This document shows, in pieces, positions 46,852 to 56,571 of a stretch of DNA of 64,000 nucleotides. Made by a program: the position numbers and the translations under genes. Within the stretch, counting starts at the first letter, position 1. Each line of letters opens with the position of its first letter. A model generated the notes under the pieces. The model was not told the DNA's origin, did no database searches, and saw nothing but the letters and a program-made list of their open reading frames with translations. Origin of the DNA: Cavia porcellus. Its lineage: Eukaryota > Chordata > Mammalia > Rodentia > Caviidae. The stretch spans positions 141,396,982-141,460,981 of the forward strand of contig NW_026947484.1 in NCBI RefSeq assembly GCF_034190915.1, given 5' to 3'.

Positions 46852-48682
46852 GGCTTTTTCTGCATCTATAGAAATGATCGTGTGATTCTTACTTTTGGCT
46901 TTATTGATATGGTGGATTACATTTATTGATTTACCTATGTTGAACCATCCCTGCATTCCTGGGATGAATCCCACTTGGTCATGGTGTATAATCTTCTTGA
47001 TGATTTGCTGCATCCTATTTGCCAATATTTTATTGAGGATTTTTGCATCTGTGTTCATTAGGGAGATCGGTCTATAGTTCTCTTTTTTAGTTGGGTCTTT
47101 CTCAGGTTTTGGTACTAGAGTAATATTTGCTTCCAGGAATGACTTAGGAAGGATTGCTTCCCTTTCAATTTCATTGAATAGTTTGAGGAGTGTCGGCATT
47201 AGGTCTTCTTTGTATTTCTTGTAGAATTCTGCAGTGAATCCATCTGGGCCTGGGCTCTTCTTGGTGGGCAAGGACCCAATTACATTTTCAATTTCATTAG
47301 CAGAGATTGGGTTATTCAACAGTTTTATATCCTCTTGATCTTGGTACTTCATATGCTTCTAAGAATCTGTCTATTTCTTCTGTGTTATCAAACTTTTGAG
47401 AGTAGAGGTTTTCGAAATAGGTGTTGATGATCCTCTGTATTTCTATTGGGTCTGTAGTGATTTCTCCTTTTTCATTTCTTATTGCATGAATTTGAGCTTT
47501 TTCTTTCCTTTTTTTAATAAGGTTGGCTAGGGGCTTATCGATTTTATTTATTCTTTCAAAGAACCAACTCTTTGATTCGTTGATTCTTTGGATTGTTTTC
47601 TTAGTCTCTATTGCATTGATTTCTGCTCTGATTTTTATAATTTCCTCTCTTCTTTTGGCTTTGGGCTTGACTTGCTCTTCTTTTTCTAGCTGTTTGAGGT
47701 GTAGCACCAAGTTATTTATTTGTATTCGTTCTGTTTTCCTGATGTGGGAACTCAGTGCAATAAATTTTCCTCTCAGAACGGCTTTCATTGCATCCCACAG
47801 ATTCCGGTAAGTTGTATCTGCATTTTCATTTTCTTTTAGGTATTGTTTAATTTCTTGTTTAATTTCTACTGTGACCCACTGATTACTCAAGAGTGTGTTA
47901 TTCAGTTTCCATGTGTCTGCAGGATTTTTGCACTGTCTTTTATCATTAATTTCTAATTTCAGAGCTCTATGATCCGATAACATGCAAGGGATGATTTCAA
48001 CTCTTTTGCATTTGTTTAAATATGTTCTGTGAGCTAATATATGGTCTATTTTAGAGAATGATCCATGTACTGCTGAGAAGAATGTTTATTCTGATGTTGT
48101 TGGGTGGAACATCCTGTATATGTCTATCAAACCCATTTGTTCACAGGTGTGATTCAGTTCTGTTATTTCTTTGCTCATTTTCTGTCTGGTTGATCTGTCC
48201 CTTGGTGTCAATGGCGTATTAAGGTCTCCTGTTACAATTGTGTTACTGATAATTTGAGTTTTCATTTCTGTTAATAGTTGTTTTATATAACTTGGTGCTC
48301 TGGAGTTTGGTGCGTATATATTTAAGATAGTTATCTCTTCCTCTTGGAGTTTTCCCCTTATCAGTATGTAGTGACCTTCTTTGTCCTTTATGGTCATTGT
48401 TGGTTTAAAGTTCACATTGTCTGCAAACAGAATGGCTACTCCTGCCTTTTTCTTTTTTATTCCTATTGCATGAAGTATTGTTTTCCATTCTTTGACTTTC
48501 AGTCTGTGAGTATCCTTCTGGGTTAGATGGGTTTCCTGTAAACAGCATATGGTTGGATTTTGTTTCTTGATCCATTCTGCTAGTCTGTTTCTTTTGATTG
48601 GTGCATTGAGACCATTTACATTAATGGTTATTACTGTTAAATGCTGGTTTATTGTTGACATGTTATCTCTCTGCTGTTGCAT
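46852..48682 (-). pseudogene. Q3 L1 ORF2, endonuclease and N-terminal RT part
   Basis: Starts MQQQRD at 48682, with the endonuclease motifs NVNGLN, QETH and GDLN. A TAA after the FHPTTSE motif at about 48083-48085 ends the first frame (198 codons). Frames 47312-47983 and 46666-47352 continue, separated by a small deletion near 47340. It is cut at the Q4 insertion after AEKA. The C-terminal half is at 38177-40184. Confidence 0.85.
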
Positions 48683-48705
48683 CTTTATCCTTCTGTTCTG
48701 TTTAA

Positions 48706-49752
48706 TTATCTGCTTTGCTTGGTTTTTTTCCTTTGTGTATCTAAACTGTCTTTTAATATTTTTTGTAGGGTTGGTTTGGTGTTCATGAAGTTCTTCAGCT
48801 GTTTTTTGTCATGGAAGCATCGTATTGCACCATCTATTTTGAATGATAGTTTTGCAGGATATATCAGTCTTGGTTGGAAATCATTTTGCTTTAGGATCTG
48901 GAATATTTCACTCCATGCTCTTCTTGACTTTATCGTTTGTGCTGAGAAGTCTGCTGTGATTCTGATAGGTTTTCCTTTATAAGTGATCTGTCTTTTCTCT
49001 CTGACAGCTTTTAGTAATCTATTCTTGTGTTGGATTTCTGGGATGGTGATTATTATATGTCTGGGTGTAGTTTTATTTTGGTTATGAGTGTTTGGAGTTC
49101 TATATGCTTCACTGATCTTGATGTCAGTTTCTGATCTCATGCTTGGGAAATTTTCAGCTATTACTTCTCTAAATATCCGCTTGACATCCTTTATGTTGTC
49201 TCCCTCTCTTTCATTAATCCCTATCATTCTTATGTTATTCTTCTTTGCATCGTCTTGCAGTTGTTGAATTGTTGTTTCCTGATTCCTTGTTATTTTCAAA
49301 AGATCTTTCCTTTCCTGTTCACTAGCTGCAATCATGTCTTCAAGGTCTGAAATTCTATCTTCACTTTCATTAAGGCAGTTTTTACAACTTTCAGTGGAAT
49401 TTTTTATTTCCTGTATATCTCTGTGCATCTGCATTATGTATTCTGTTTGTTTCTTATATTGCTCGTCTAGGGATTCTATCTTTTTGTTTAGTTCCTCCAA
49501 TTTTTTATCTGTGTTTTCTTTAGATATATTTAGAATCTCTTTCATTTCTTTTATCATTTCTTCTTTTATCTGGGAGATTATTTCGAGTTTGAATTTCTTT
49601 AAAGCTTCCTGGAGTTGTTTGTCAACTTCAGTAGCTATTATGTCCGATATATGAGGTGGATGGGATATATTTTCTTCTATATACATTGCTCCTAGGGTTT
49701 CCTGAGATGGGCTGGAGGTTTGAGGTTGTAATTTGGTCTTTCGTTTTGTCAT
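48706..49752 (-). CDS. Q3 L1 ORF1 (ORF1p-like RNA-binding protein), fully open
   Basis: A complete 348-codon L1 ORF1 starting MTKRKTKLQPQ and ending KKTKQSR-stop. ORF1p forms coiled-coil trimers that bind L1 RNA with chaperone activity. Order: basic N-terminus, coiled coil at about residues 40-165 (EEMIKEMKEI, LEELNKKIESLDEQ, LEDMIAASEQERKDLL), RRM-like domain from about 175 (NNIRMIGINEREGD) and C-terminal domain (PRHIIITIPEIQHKNRLLKA, RITADFSAQTIKSRRAW). No lesion is visible. It belongs to an element whose ORF2 is destroyed, so a product could at most act in trans. The 5'UTR upstream is present, but activity is unknown. Confidence 0.85.
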   Translation of the reverse strand: MTKRKTKLQPQTSSPSQETLGAMYIEENISHPPHISDIIATEVDKQLQEALKKFKLEIISQIKEEMIKEMKEILNISKENTDKKLEELNKKIESLDEQYKKQTEYIMQMHRDIQEIKNSTESCKNCLNESEDRISDLEDMIAASEQERKDLLKITRNQETTIQQLQDDAKKNNIRMIGINEREGDNIKDVKRIFREVIAENFPSMRSETDIKISEAYRTPNTHNQNKTTPRHIIITIPEIQHKNRLLKAVREKRQITYKGKPIRITADFSAQTIKSRRAWSEIFQILKQNDFQPRLIYPAKLSFKIDGAIRCFHDKKQLKNFMNTKPTLQKILKDSLDTQRKKTKQSR

Positions 49753-50538
49753 TTTCCTATATTTCTGTGTTTTAAGTGTTATTTGAAAACTTCCTCAGGG
49801 TCTGTTGGAAATCCCCTTCTATGTTTGCAGCTCCTGTGACTCTGGCACCCCGTTACTCCAAGCCCCTGGGCCTGCAGAACCAATGCCTGTTCAGAACTCT
49901 GCAGTTCCAGATAAGCTGGGCCTCAGGGACACTGTGCGCCCACCTGCCCGTTGGAAGCTCCACAGCTCTCCACGCGCAGCCAGGATGAGGAGGCGGATGT
50001 AGACGCCTCAAACCCACCTCTCCACTTCACTGCACCCGGAAGCCTGGTGGGTCCCAAACAGTCTGGGCTTAGGCAGAGTGCACTGAGCACTAACCACAGG
50101 CTGCGGTGCCTCTGGAACCTGCAATCCTCCCCTGCTTGCTGAGATATGCACAGTCCTCCAGACACACAGGGAGGCTGATGCAGGCGCCCCAGATCTGCCC
50201 AGCCCCTCCTCTGCACACTGATGGTGAGGTGCACAAGTCCCAAACAGGCTGGGCTCCTGGGATAGCGTGCACCCACCTAATTGTTGGAAGCTCCACAGCT
50301 CTCCAAGTGCAGCTGGGATGGGGAGGCGGATGTAGAGGTCTCAAACCCACTTCTCCTCTTCACTGCACCCGAAAGCCTGGAGGGTACCAAACAGTCTGGG
50401 CTTTGGGCAGAGTGAGCTCAGCACTCACCACAGGCCACAGGGCCTCCGGAACCTGCCTGCTGAGACATCCACAGTCCTCCAGACACACAGGGAGGCTGAT
50501 GCAGATGCCCCAGATCCGCCCAGCCCCTTCTTTGCACT
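49753..50538 (-). promoter_or_regulatory. Q3 5'UTR with about 321-bp monomers
   Basis: GC-rich region upstream of ORF1 containing about two direct repeats. CAGTCCTCCAGACACACAGG occurs at 50151 and 50472, period 321 bp, and the CACTGCACCCG(G/A)AAGCCTGG block repeats likewise. It is related to the P3 5'UTR. It ends at the TSD at 50539. Confidence 0.75.
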
Positions 50539-50845
50539 GACTGTTGAATTTTTCAACATTCCTCTTGAATTTTTCCACTAATGAATATGCAATGACCTTG
50601 TTTATCTCTTTTAATCATTTTAGGTTTGAAGTTCACATTATCTGCAAATAGAACACTTACCCCTTTTTTTCTGCATTCCTGTTGCATGAAATACTGTTTT
50701 CCATCCATTGACTTTTAATCTTTGAGTTTCCTTTTGGGTCAGATGTGTTTCTTGTACACAGTGTATTGTGGGATCATGTTTCTTGATCCTTTCTTTCTGT
50801 TTTTTTTTTTTCTGGTGATTGTGGTCATTTTTATCTTTATCTAGT
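50539..50845 (-). pseudogene. Q2 L1 ORF2, N-terminal remnant
   Basis: Minus-strand endonuclease-region homology (parallel to 31000-31300 in Q1) resuming after Q3. The start of ORF2 appears deleted near 50800, next to a T-rich run. Confidence 0.55.
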
Positions 50846-50849
50846 ATGT

Positions 50850-51850
50850 CTTTCTGTGCTCTTCTAGGGTTGGCTTGGTGGATGTGAATTTCTTCAGTTG
50901 TTCTTTGTCATGGAATATCTTGTGTCTCCACTAAATTTGAAAGTAAGTTTTTCTGGGTACATCAGCTTGGGTTGAAAGCTGTTTTCTTTCAGGGCTTGAA
51001 ATACCTCACTCGAAGCTCATCTTGACTTGAAGGTTTATGCTGAAAAGTCTGCTGTGATCCTAATAGGCTTTCCTTGATAGGTGAGTTTTGTCTTTTCTCT
51101 AGTGGCTTTTAATATTCTGTTTTTAGGATGTATGTCCAAGACCTGAATTATTATATGCCTGGGTGTAGATTTATGTTGGTTGTGACTGCTTGGTGTTCTA
51201 TATGCCTCACTTAACTGCATATCAGAATTTTTTTCTACTTTTGGGAAATTTTCTATTACTTTTGTGAATATCTTGGTTATGTCAATTTGCATTGACTCCT
51301 GCATCTCCACTGATGCCTATTAATCTTATATTTTTTTCTCTTGGCATCAACTTGAAGCTCCTGGATTGTCAGTTCATGATGCTTTGTTATCTTTTAAAGT
51401 TCTGTCTTTTCATGATCACTAATTGCAATCCTGTCCTCAAGGTCTGAAATCCTATCCTCAGCTTCTATTAAATGATTTTGCTAGCTTTGTATAGAATTTT
51501 TGTTTCTTGGATGTCTCTTTGAGTTTGTTTCATGATTTCTGCATGTTTTCTATATTGTTCATTCAAGGTTTCAATCAGTTTCCCATGGTCCTGTACTTTT
51601 TTCTCTATTTCTTCTATAGCTGCACTCAGCAACTTGTCCTTTACTAAGGTTGTTATTTCTATCTTTACATGGAAAGTACTTCTAATTTGATTTCCTCTGT
51701 ATCCTCCTTGAGTTGTTTTTTTATTTCACTCACTATCTTTTCAGAGACTTCCAGTGTGTTACTTTTGAATTCCTCTATTTCAATGTCTTCTCTACTTGAT
51801 CCTGGTGGACTAGATGTTTAAGATTTCATTTTTAATTTTCATTTTGCCAT
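50850..51850 (-). pseudogene. Q2 L1 ORF1, degenerate
   Basis: The best-preserved part is 51035-51310 (FPKVEKNSDMQLSEAYRTPS, KPIRITADFSA), the RRM to C-terminal domain. Coiled-coil homology continues to an ATG near 51850. Several stops and frameshifts. Boundaries are approximate. Confidence 0.7.
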
Positions 51851-53025
51851 TTTCCCCTTTTGAGTTAATATTTGGTCCTTCAATCCCACTAATGTCAACT
51901 GTTGGTAATGTGTATCTTGGGGTCCTAATGTAAGGTTGATGTTTGTCTGATTACTGGATTCCACAATTAATAGGTGGGCCAGTCATCTGACTTCCCACTG
52001 CAGGGTCTGTGGAGTGAGTTCAATATTCTTCCTGGATTATTGTCTTAGTTACTTTTTACTCATTGCTGAGACAAAATACCTGAAGCTCAAAGTTGGGAAA
52101 GGAAAGGTTTATTTCTTACAGTTTTTGGAGGTTTCAGTCCATACTCAGTTGGCTCCAAGGCAGGTGGGCATGGCTGGGCTGCAGTTCATGGCGGCTGCAA
52201 ACAGCAAGCAGGAACCAGCAAAGAGCAAGACACACCTTCTTCCTGCCATTACATCACATCCTGGCTCCACCCCTAGGTGGGTGTAGCACTGACACCATCA
52301 ATCCAAGCATTAGACAATGAACCAATCACAAATGCACAATGCAAACTCATGAGGCCTGGAGGCCAGAGGCCTAAACCATGACAATTGTCAATCCTAGTAG
52401 TATTGATGTAGGTCAACTTTTAGTTCCTGCTGTTACTTTACCTAAGGTTATTCCAGGTCACCAAATCTCCCTGTCTATTGTATTTGTGTCGACTGAGGCC
52501 CTACTGTGTTGGTATTGTGTGCCTGTGAGTGTTGTAAGCCCTTTTGATTTTCTCCAAGTTGGGGGAGTCCTTATAGGCACACTCCTCACTCTGCTTGATG
52601 TTTTCTGCGTGCTGGAAGGAGTCACCCACACTCTTGTCAGACTCACCAAGGTCTTACAGTTAGTTGGAAGGAGATTTACTACTGGCCTATTTACTCACTG
52701 TACACATCTATTGTAGGGGCATATTCACCACACTGACTGGAGCCTGCCAAGATCTTTCATTTGGGTGAGGCAGTCACTGAATCTCCCCTTAAGTTAGCAA
52801 AGTTTGTCTCTGTAGTCCAAGGTTCTGGGGGAAAGAGTGGGAGCTTTGGCTGGAGTTCTCTGGTCCCACAAGGTCATCTGCAGAGATGGTGGGAGTTGCA
52901 TGAGAGGCCTGGGTCTAGCCCAGTCCTGTGCATGCCTTTAGCTGGGTTTCTCAGATCCCACAAGGTGGTCTGTGGAGATGGTGGGAGTCACAGGAGGGGT
53001 GTGAGTCTATTCTATATCTTGTTCA
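51851..53025 (-). promoter_or_regulatory. Q2 5'UTR, interrupted by a solo LTR
   Basis: Homologous in order to the Q1 5'UTR (32427-33060). The distal end has two diverged direct repeats of about 113 bp with the landmark (A/G)TCCCACAAGGT (about 52863 and 52975), unlike the 55-bp units of Q1. It ends at about 53025, where ancient Q0 sequence resumes. Confidence 0.6.
52041..52383 (-). mobile_element. Solo LTR (MaLR/ERVL-type) in the Q2 5'UTR
   Basis: 343 bp that on the minus strand begins TGTCATGGTTTAGG and ends AACTAAGACA, the TG...CA ends of an LTR. ATTAT before and ATTGT after could be a 5-bp TSD with one change. The Q1 5'UTR is continuous across the homologous position, so this is a later insertion. 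Family not named; no coding capacity. Confidence 0.6.
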
Positions 53026-54660
53026 GTCCCAAATAAATTTTAGAATTTTTGCTCTAGTTCTGGTAATAATATCGGTAGTTTACTAGAATGGTATTAAATC
53101 TATGTATCATTTTATTTTTCAATATGGCCATTTTGACATGGTGTATTACATTTATTGATCTACATATGTTGCAGCATCCTTTCATCCCTTTCACCCCATC
53201 ATGACAATTTGGTCATGATGTATGATATTTTTAACCATCTGTTTCATTCTGTTTGCAAGAATTTGTTCAAGATTGTTCATTAAGTAGGTTGGCCTGTGTT
53301 TTTTTTTTTTTTCCTTGAGTCCTTGTCTGGTCTTGGTATTTGGGTGTTGCTGGCTATACGAAATGAATTTGGCAGGGTTTATTCCCTTTCAATTTTATGG
53401 AGGCTTTTGGGAAGTATTGGCATTAGTTCTCCAAAATTCTAGTAAAATTTAGAAGTGAATCTGTTGGGTTCCAGGCTTTGCTTAGTTGGTAAACTTTTTA
53501 TTACTGCCTCAATTTCATTGCCTGTTATTTGTATATCCAGGATTTTTATGTCAATTTTGGTAAGTCAAATATTTCTATAAATGTATCTATTTTTTTCTCT
53601 CTCCACACAAAATTTCAAAATAAATACTTATAATCCTCTGGATGTCAGCAATATCTGTTGTAATTTCATCTTTCTCATTTTTAATAGCACTGATACAGGT
53701 CTTATAGTTCTAGATACTTTTTAATTTCTTCTGTAACCTATCAATTATTCAAGAATGTGTTGTTTATTTTCATGTTTGCATAGCTTCTGTGGTTTCTATT
53801 GCTAATGATTTCTAGCTGCATTGCATTGTGATCTGATAAAGTAAAAGAGATTATTTTTATTTTTAAACCTGTTTTATGATCTGTGATATAATCTATTTTG
53901 GAGAAAGTTCTGTGAGATACTCTGTTATCTCTTTAGATCTCTGTTAAGTCTACTTGTTCAGTGGTATAGTTCAACTCATATTTAGATTTTGTTTGATTGC
54001 TCTATTTATGAGAATTGGTTATTGAAGTTACCCATTATGGTTACATTGGTGCCTATCTATCCTTTTATGTCAAGTAAGTTGTTGTTGTTGTCATTTTGAG
54101 AGTGTCTTGCTGTGTAGTCCAAGCTGACCATGAACTCACTGAAATCCTTCTGCCTCACTCTCTCGAGTGCTGGATCTATAGGTATGTGCCATCACACTGA
54201 ACAATGTCAAGTAGTTTCTGTTTTATAAAATTTGATATGCCAACATTCAGTGTATATGACACAGTGTATATTGACAATTGTCATTTTTATATTGAATTGT
54301 TCCCTTTACAATATGTGATAACATTCTTTGTCTCTTTTTACCAGTTTTGACTTGAAGTTCACTTTGCCTAAAATTAGGATAGCTACTCCTGTTTGATTTT
54401 AGGTTCCTATTACTTGGAGTGTTGTTTTCCCATTGTTTTTCAATCTCTATATGTTTATGTGCATGAGATGTGTCTCTTACAGATAACATATAGTTGGGTT
54501 TTGCATTTTGATCCAATTTGCCAGTGTCCTTAACTTGGGGAGTTAAGACCATTTACATGAATATTACTATTGAAAGTATTACTATTTACTGATTCTTGTC
54601 ATTGAGTTATTTTTAAAGTGCTAATTCATTTTTATTTTCATTTTTTTAATTTAAAAAATG
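53026..54660 (-). mobile_element. Q0: ancient L1, piece 3 (ORF2)
   Basis: Highly diverged minus-strand L1 ORF2 continuing from piece 2. It starts with an AAATTTTAGAATTTTTGCTC region and runs through endonuclease-region homology to the inter-ORF region near 54540-54600 (GTTAAGACCATTTACATGAA). An internal deletion lies near 53140. A B1 SINE is inserted at 54077. Interrupted at 54660 by Q5. Confidence 0.65.
54077..54203 (-). repeat. B1-type (7SL-derived) SINE, with TSD
   Basis: Read on the plus strand it is a reversed B1: GTCTTGCTGTGTAGTCCAAG, ATGAACTCACTGAAATCC, TTCTGCCT, GAGTGCTGG. ATGTCAAGTA at 54067-54076 and 54204-54213 is a 10-bp TSD. It lacks the internal 29-bp duplication of typical murine B1, so it looks like an early (proto-B1) or non-murine form. 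B1 supports a rodent origin. Confidence 0.75.
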
Positions 54661-55521
54661 TTTTACAGTTGGGTAGACTCTGGAGTTCTAAGCAAGCAGG
54701 AGGGCGCCATTGGTTCCAGAGGCTGGACAGCTTGGTGTAAGTGCCCTGTGCACTTTCCCCTGAGTCCAGCTAGTTTGGGACCCTTACTCAGCCCCGGACA
54801 GGGAACTTTGTGGCTTCTGGGTGCACTGGACCAGTGCAGTGGGTCCTGGGCGGGCCTGTAACAGCCTCCCTTCTCCTGGTCTTGCGTGGCAGACTCTGGA
54901 GTTTGAGGAGGCAAGCAGAGCCATCAGTTCCAGAGGCTGGGTGGCCTGGTGTAAGTGCCCTGCACACTTTCCCCCAGGGTCCAACTAGTTTGGGACCCTC
55001 TTTCAGCCCTGGACAGGGAACTTTGTGGCTTCCCAGTGCACTGGACCAGTGCAGCGTGTCCTGGGCAGGCCTGCAACAGCCTCCCTGCTCCCAGCCATTC
55101 TTGGTGTACTCTGAAGTTCTAGGCAAGCAAGTGGGCACCATTGGTCCCAGAGGCTGGGGGGCCTGGGGTGAGTGCCTCACACTTTCCCCCGAGTCCAGCT
55201 AGTTTGGGACCCTCGCTCAGCCTTAGACAGGGAACTTTGCAGCTTTCTGGCTCACTGGACAAGCGCAGCAGGTCCTCAGCAGGCCTGCAATGTCCTCCCT
55301 GTCCCCGGCTGTGTTGGTGGACTCTGGAGTTTTAAGCAAGCAAGCAGGCGCCATCGGTTCCAGAGGCTGTGCTTGAGTTGGCCTGCCCCAGCCCCAGTGA
55401 ACCTCTCTCAATCCAGGGAACTGGGTGGCCAGAGTTCCAGGAGCTGAGGGCATAGAAGAGGATTTCCAACGGACCCTGGGGCAGCCTTGGAATAACACTT
55501 GAAACATGGAAATATAGGAAA
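54661..55521 (+). promoter_or_regulatory. Q5 5'UTR with about 215-bp tandem monomers
   Basis: Three full and one partial direct repeat of about 212-216 bp, marked by ACTCTGGAGTT or a variant at about 54676, 54891, 55108 and 55320, each followed by a CCAGAGGCTG block. The last unit passes into an ORF1-proximal part with GGGAACTGGGTGGCCAGAG. GC-rich like the other young 5'UTRs, but the monomer sequence is different. Confidence 0.8.
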
Positions 55522-56548
55522 ATGACAAAAGACCAAATTATAATCTCAAACCTCCAGCCTATCCAAAGAAACTTTAGGAGCGATGTATACAGAAGAAAAT
55601 ATATGCCATACACCTGAAATCTCAACATAATAGCCACTGAAATAAAGGAGCAAATCTGGGAAGCTTTAAAGGAATTCAAACTAGAAATAAACTCCCAGGT
55701 AAAAAAGAAATGAAGGAGATGGTGAACATATCTAAAGATAACACAGTTAAAAAGTTGGAGGAACTAAACAAAAAGATAGCATCCCTGGATGAACAATATA
55801 AGAAATAAAGAGAATACATAAAGCAGATGCACAGAGATATACAGGAAATCAAAAGTTCCACTGAAAGCTATAAAAACCACCTCAATGAAAGTGAAGATAG
55901 AATTTCAGACCTCGAAGACAGGATTGCAGCTAGTGAACAGGAAAGGTAAGATCATTTAAAAATAACAATGAATAGGAAATAACAATTTAACACCTGCAAG
56001 ATGATGAAAAGAAAAACAACACAAGATTGATAGGGGTAAATGAAAAAGAAGGGGACAACATAAAGGATGTCAAGAGGATATTTAGAGAAGTAATAGCTGA
56101 AAATTTCCCAAACATGAGATGGAAAACCAATATCAGGATCAGTGAAGCATATAGAACTCCAAATAGTCATAACTAAAATAAAACTACACCCAGACATATA
56201 ATAATCACCATCCCAGAAATCCAAGTTATGAATAGAATATTAAAAGCGGTTAGAGAGAAAAGATAGATCATTTTTAAAGGAAAGCTTATCAGAATCATAG
56301 CAGACTTCTCAGCACAAACAATAAAGTCAAGAAGAGCATGGAGTGAAGTATTCCAGATCCTAAAGCAAAATGATTTCCAACCTAGACTGCTGTGTCCTGC
56401 AAAACTATCATTCAAAATTGATGGTGAAATACGATGCTTCCATGACAAAAAACAGCTGAAGAACTTCATGAACACCAAACCAACCCTACAAAAAATATTA
56501 AAAGACAGTTTAGATACACAAAGGAAAAAAACCAAGCAAAGCAGATAA
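55522..56548 (+). pseudogene. Q5 L1 ORF1, degenerate
   Basis: The ATG at 55522 (MTKDQI-like) begins an ORF1 parallel to Q3's, with coiled coil (EEMVNISKDN-like, QMHRDIQEIKSST) and a C-terminal domain (RITADF-like, KSRRAWSEVFQILKQND), ending KTKQSR-stop at 56546-56548. Several in-frame stops (for example near 55620 and 55805) and frameshifts break it. Confidence 0.8.
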
Positions 56549-56571
56549 TTAAACAGAACAGAAGGATAAAG

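Larger units (their letters stand above)
37018..50538 (-). mobile_element. Q3: minus-strand L1 inserted in Q2, split by Q4
   Basis: Q3's own DNA is 37018-40184 and 46852-50538, about 6.8 kb rejoined, so near full length. The TSD GACTGTTGAATTTTT is at 37003-37017 and 50539-50553. The 3'UTR is the longer type shared with P3. ORF1 is fully open, while ORF2 has stops and frameshifts and is cut by Q4. Confidence 0.88.
34065..53025 (-). mobile_element. Q2: old minus-strand L1 inserted in Q0, split by Q3
   Basis: Q2's own DNA is 34065-37017 and 50539-53025. It has a short 3'UTR, a small inverted segment, decayed ORF2 and ORF1, and a 5'UTR closely parallel to that of Q1. It also carries an ID SINE (35302-35399) and a solo LTR (52041-52383). 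The flanking Q0 pieces join correctly if Q2 is removed, but I could not define its TSD. Confidence 0.75.
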
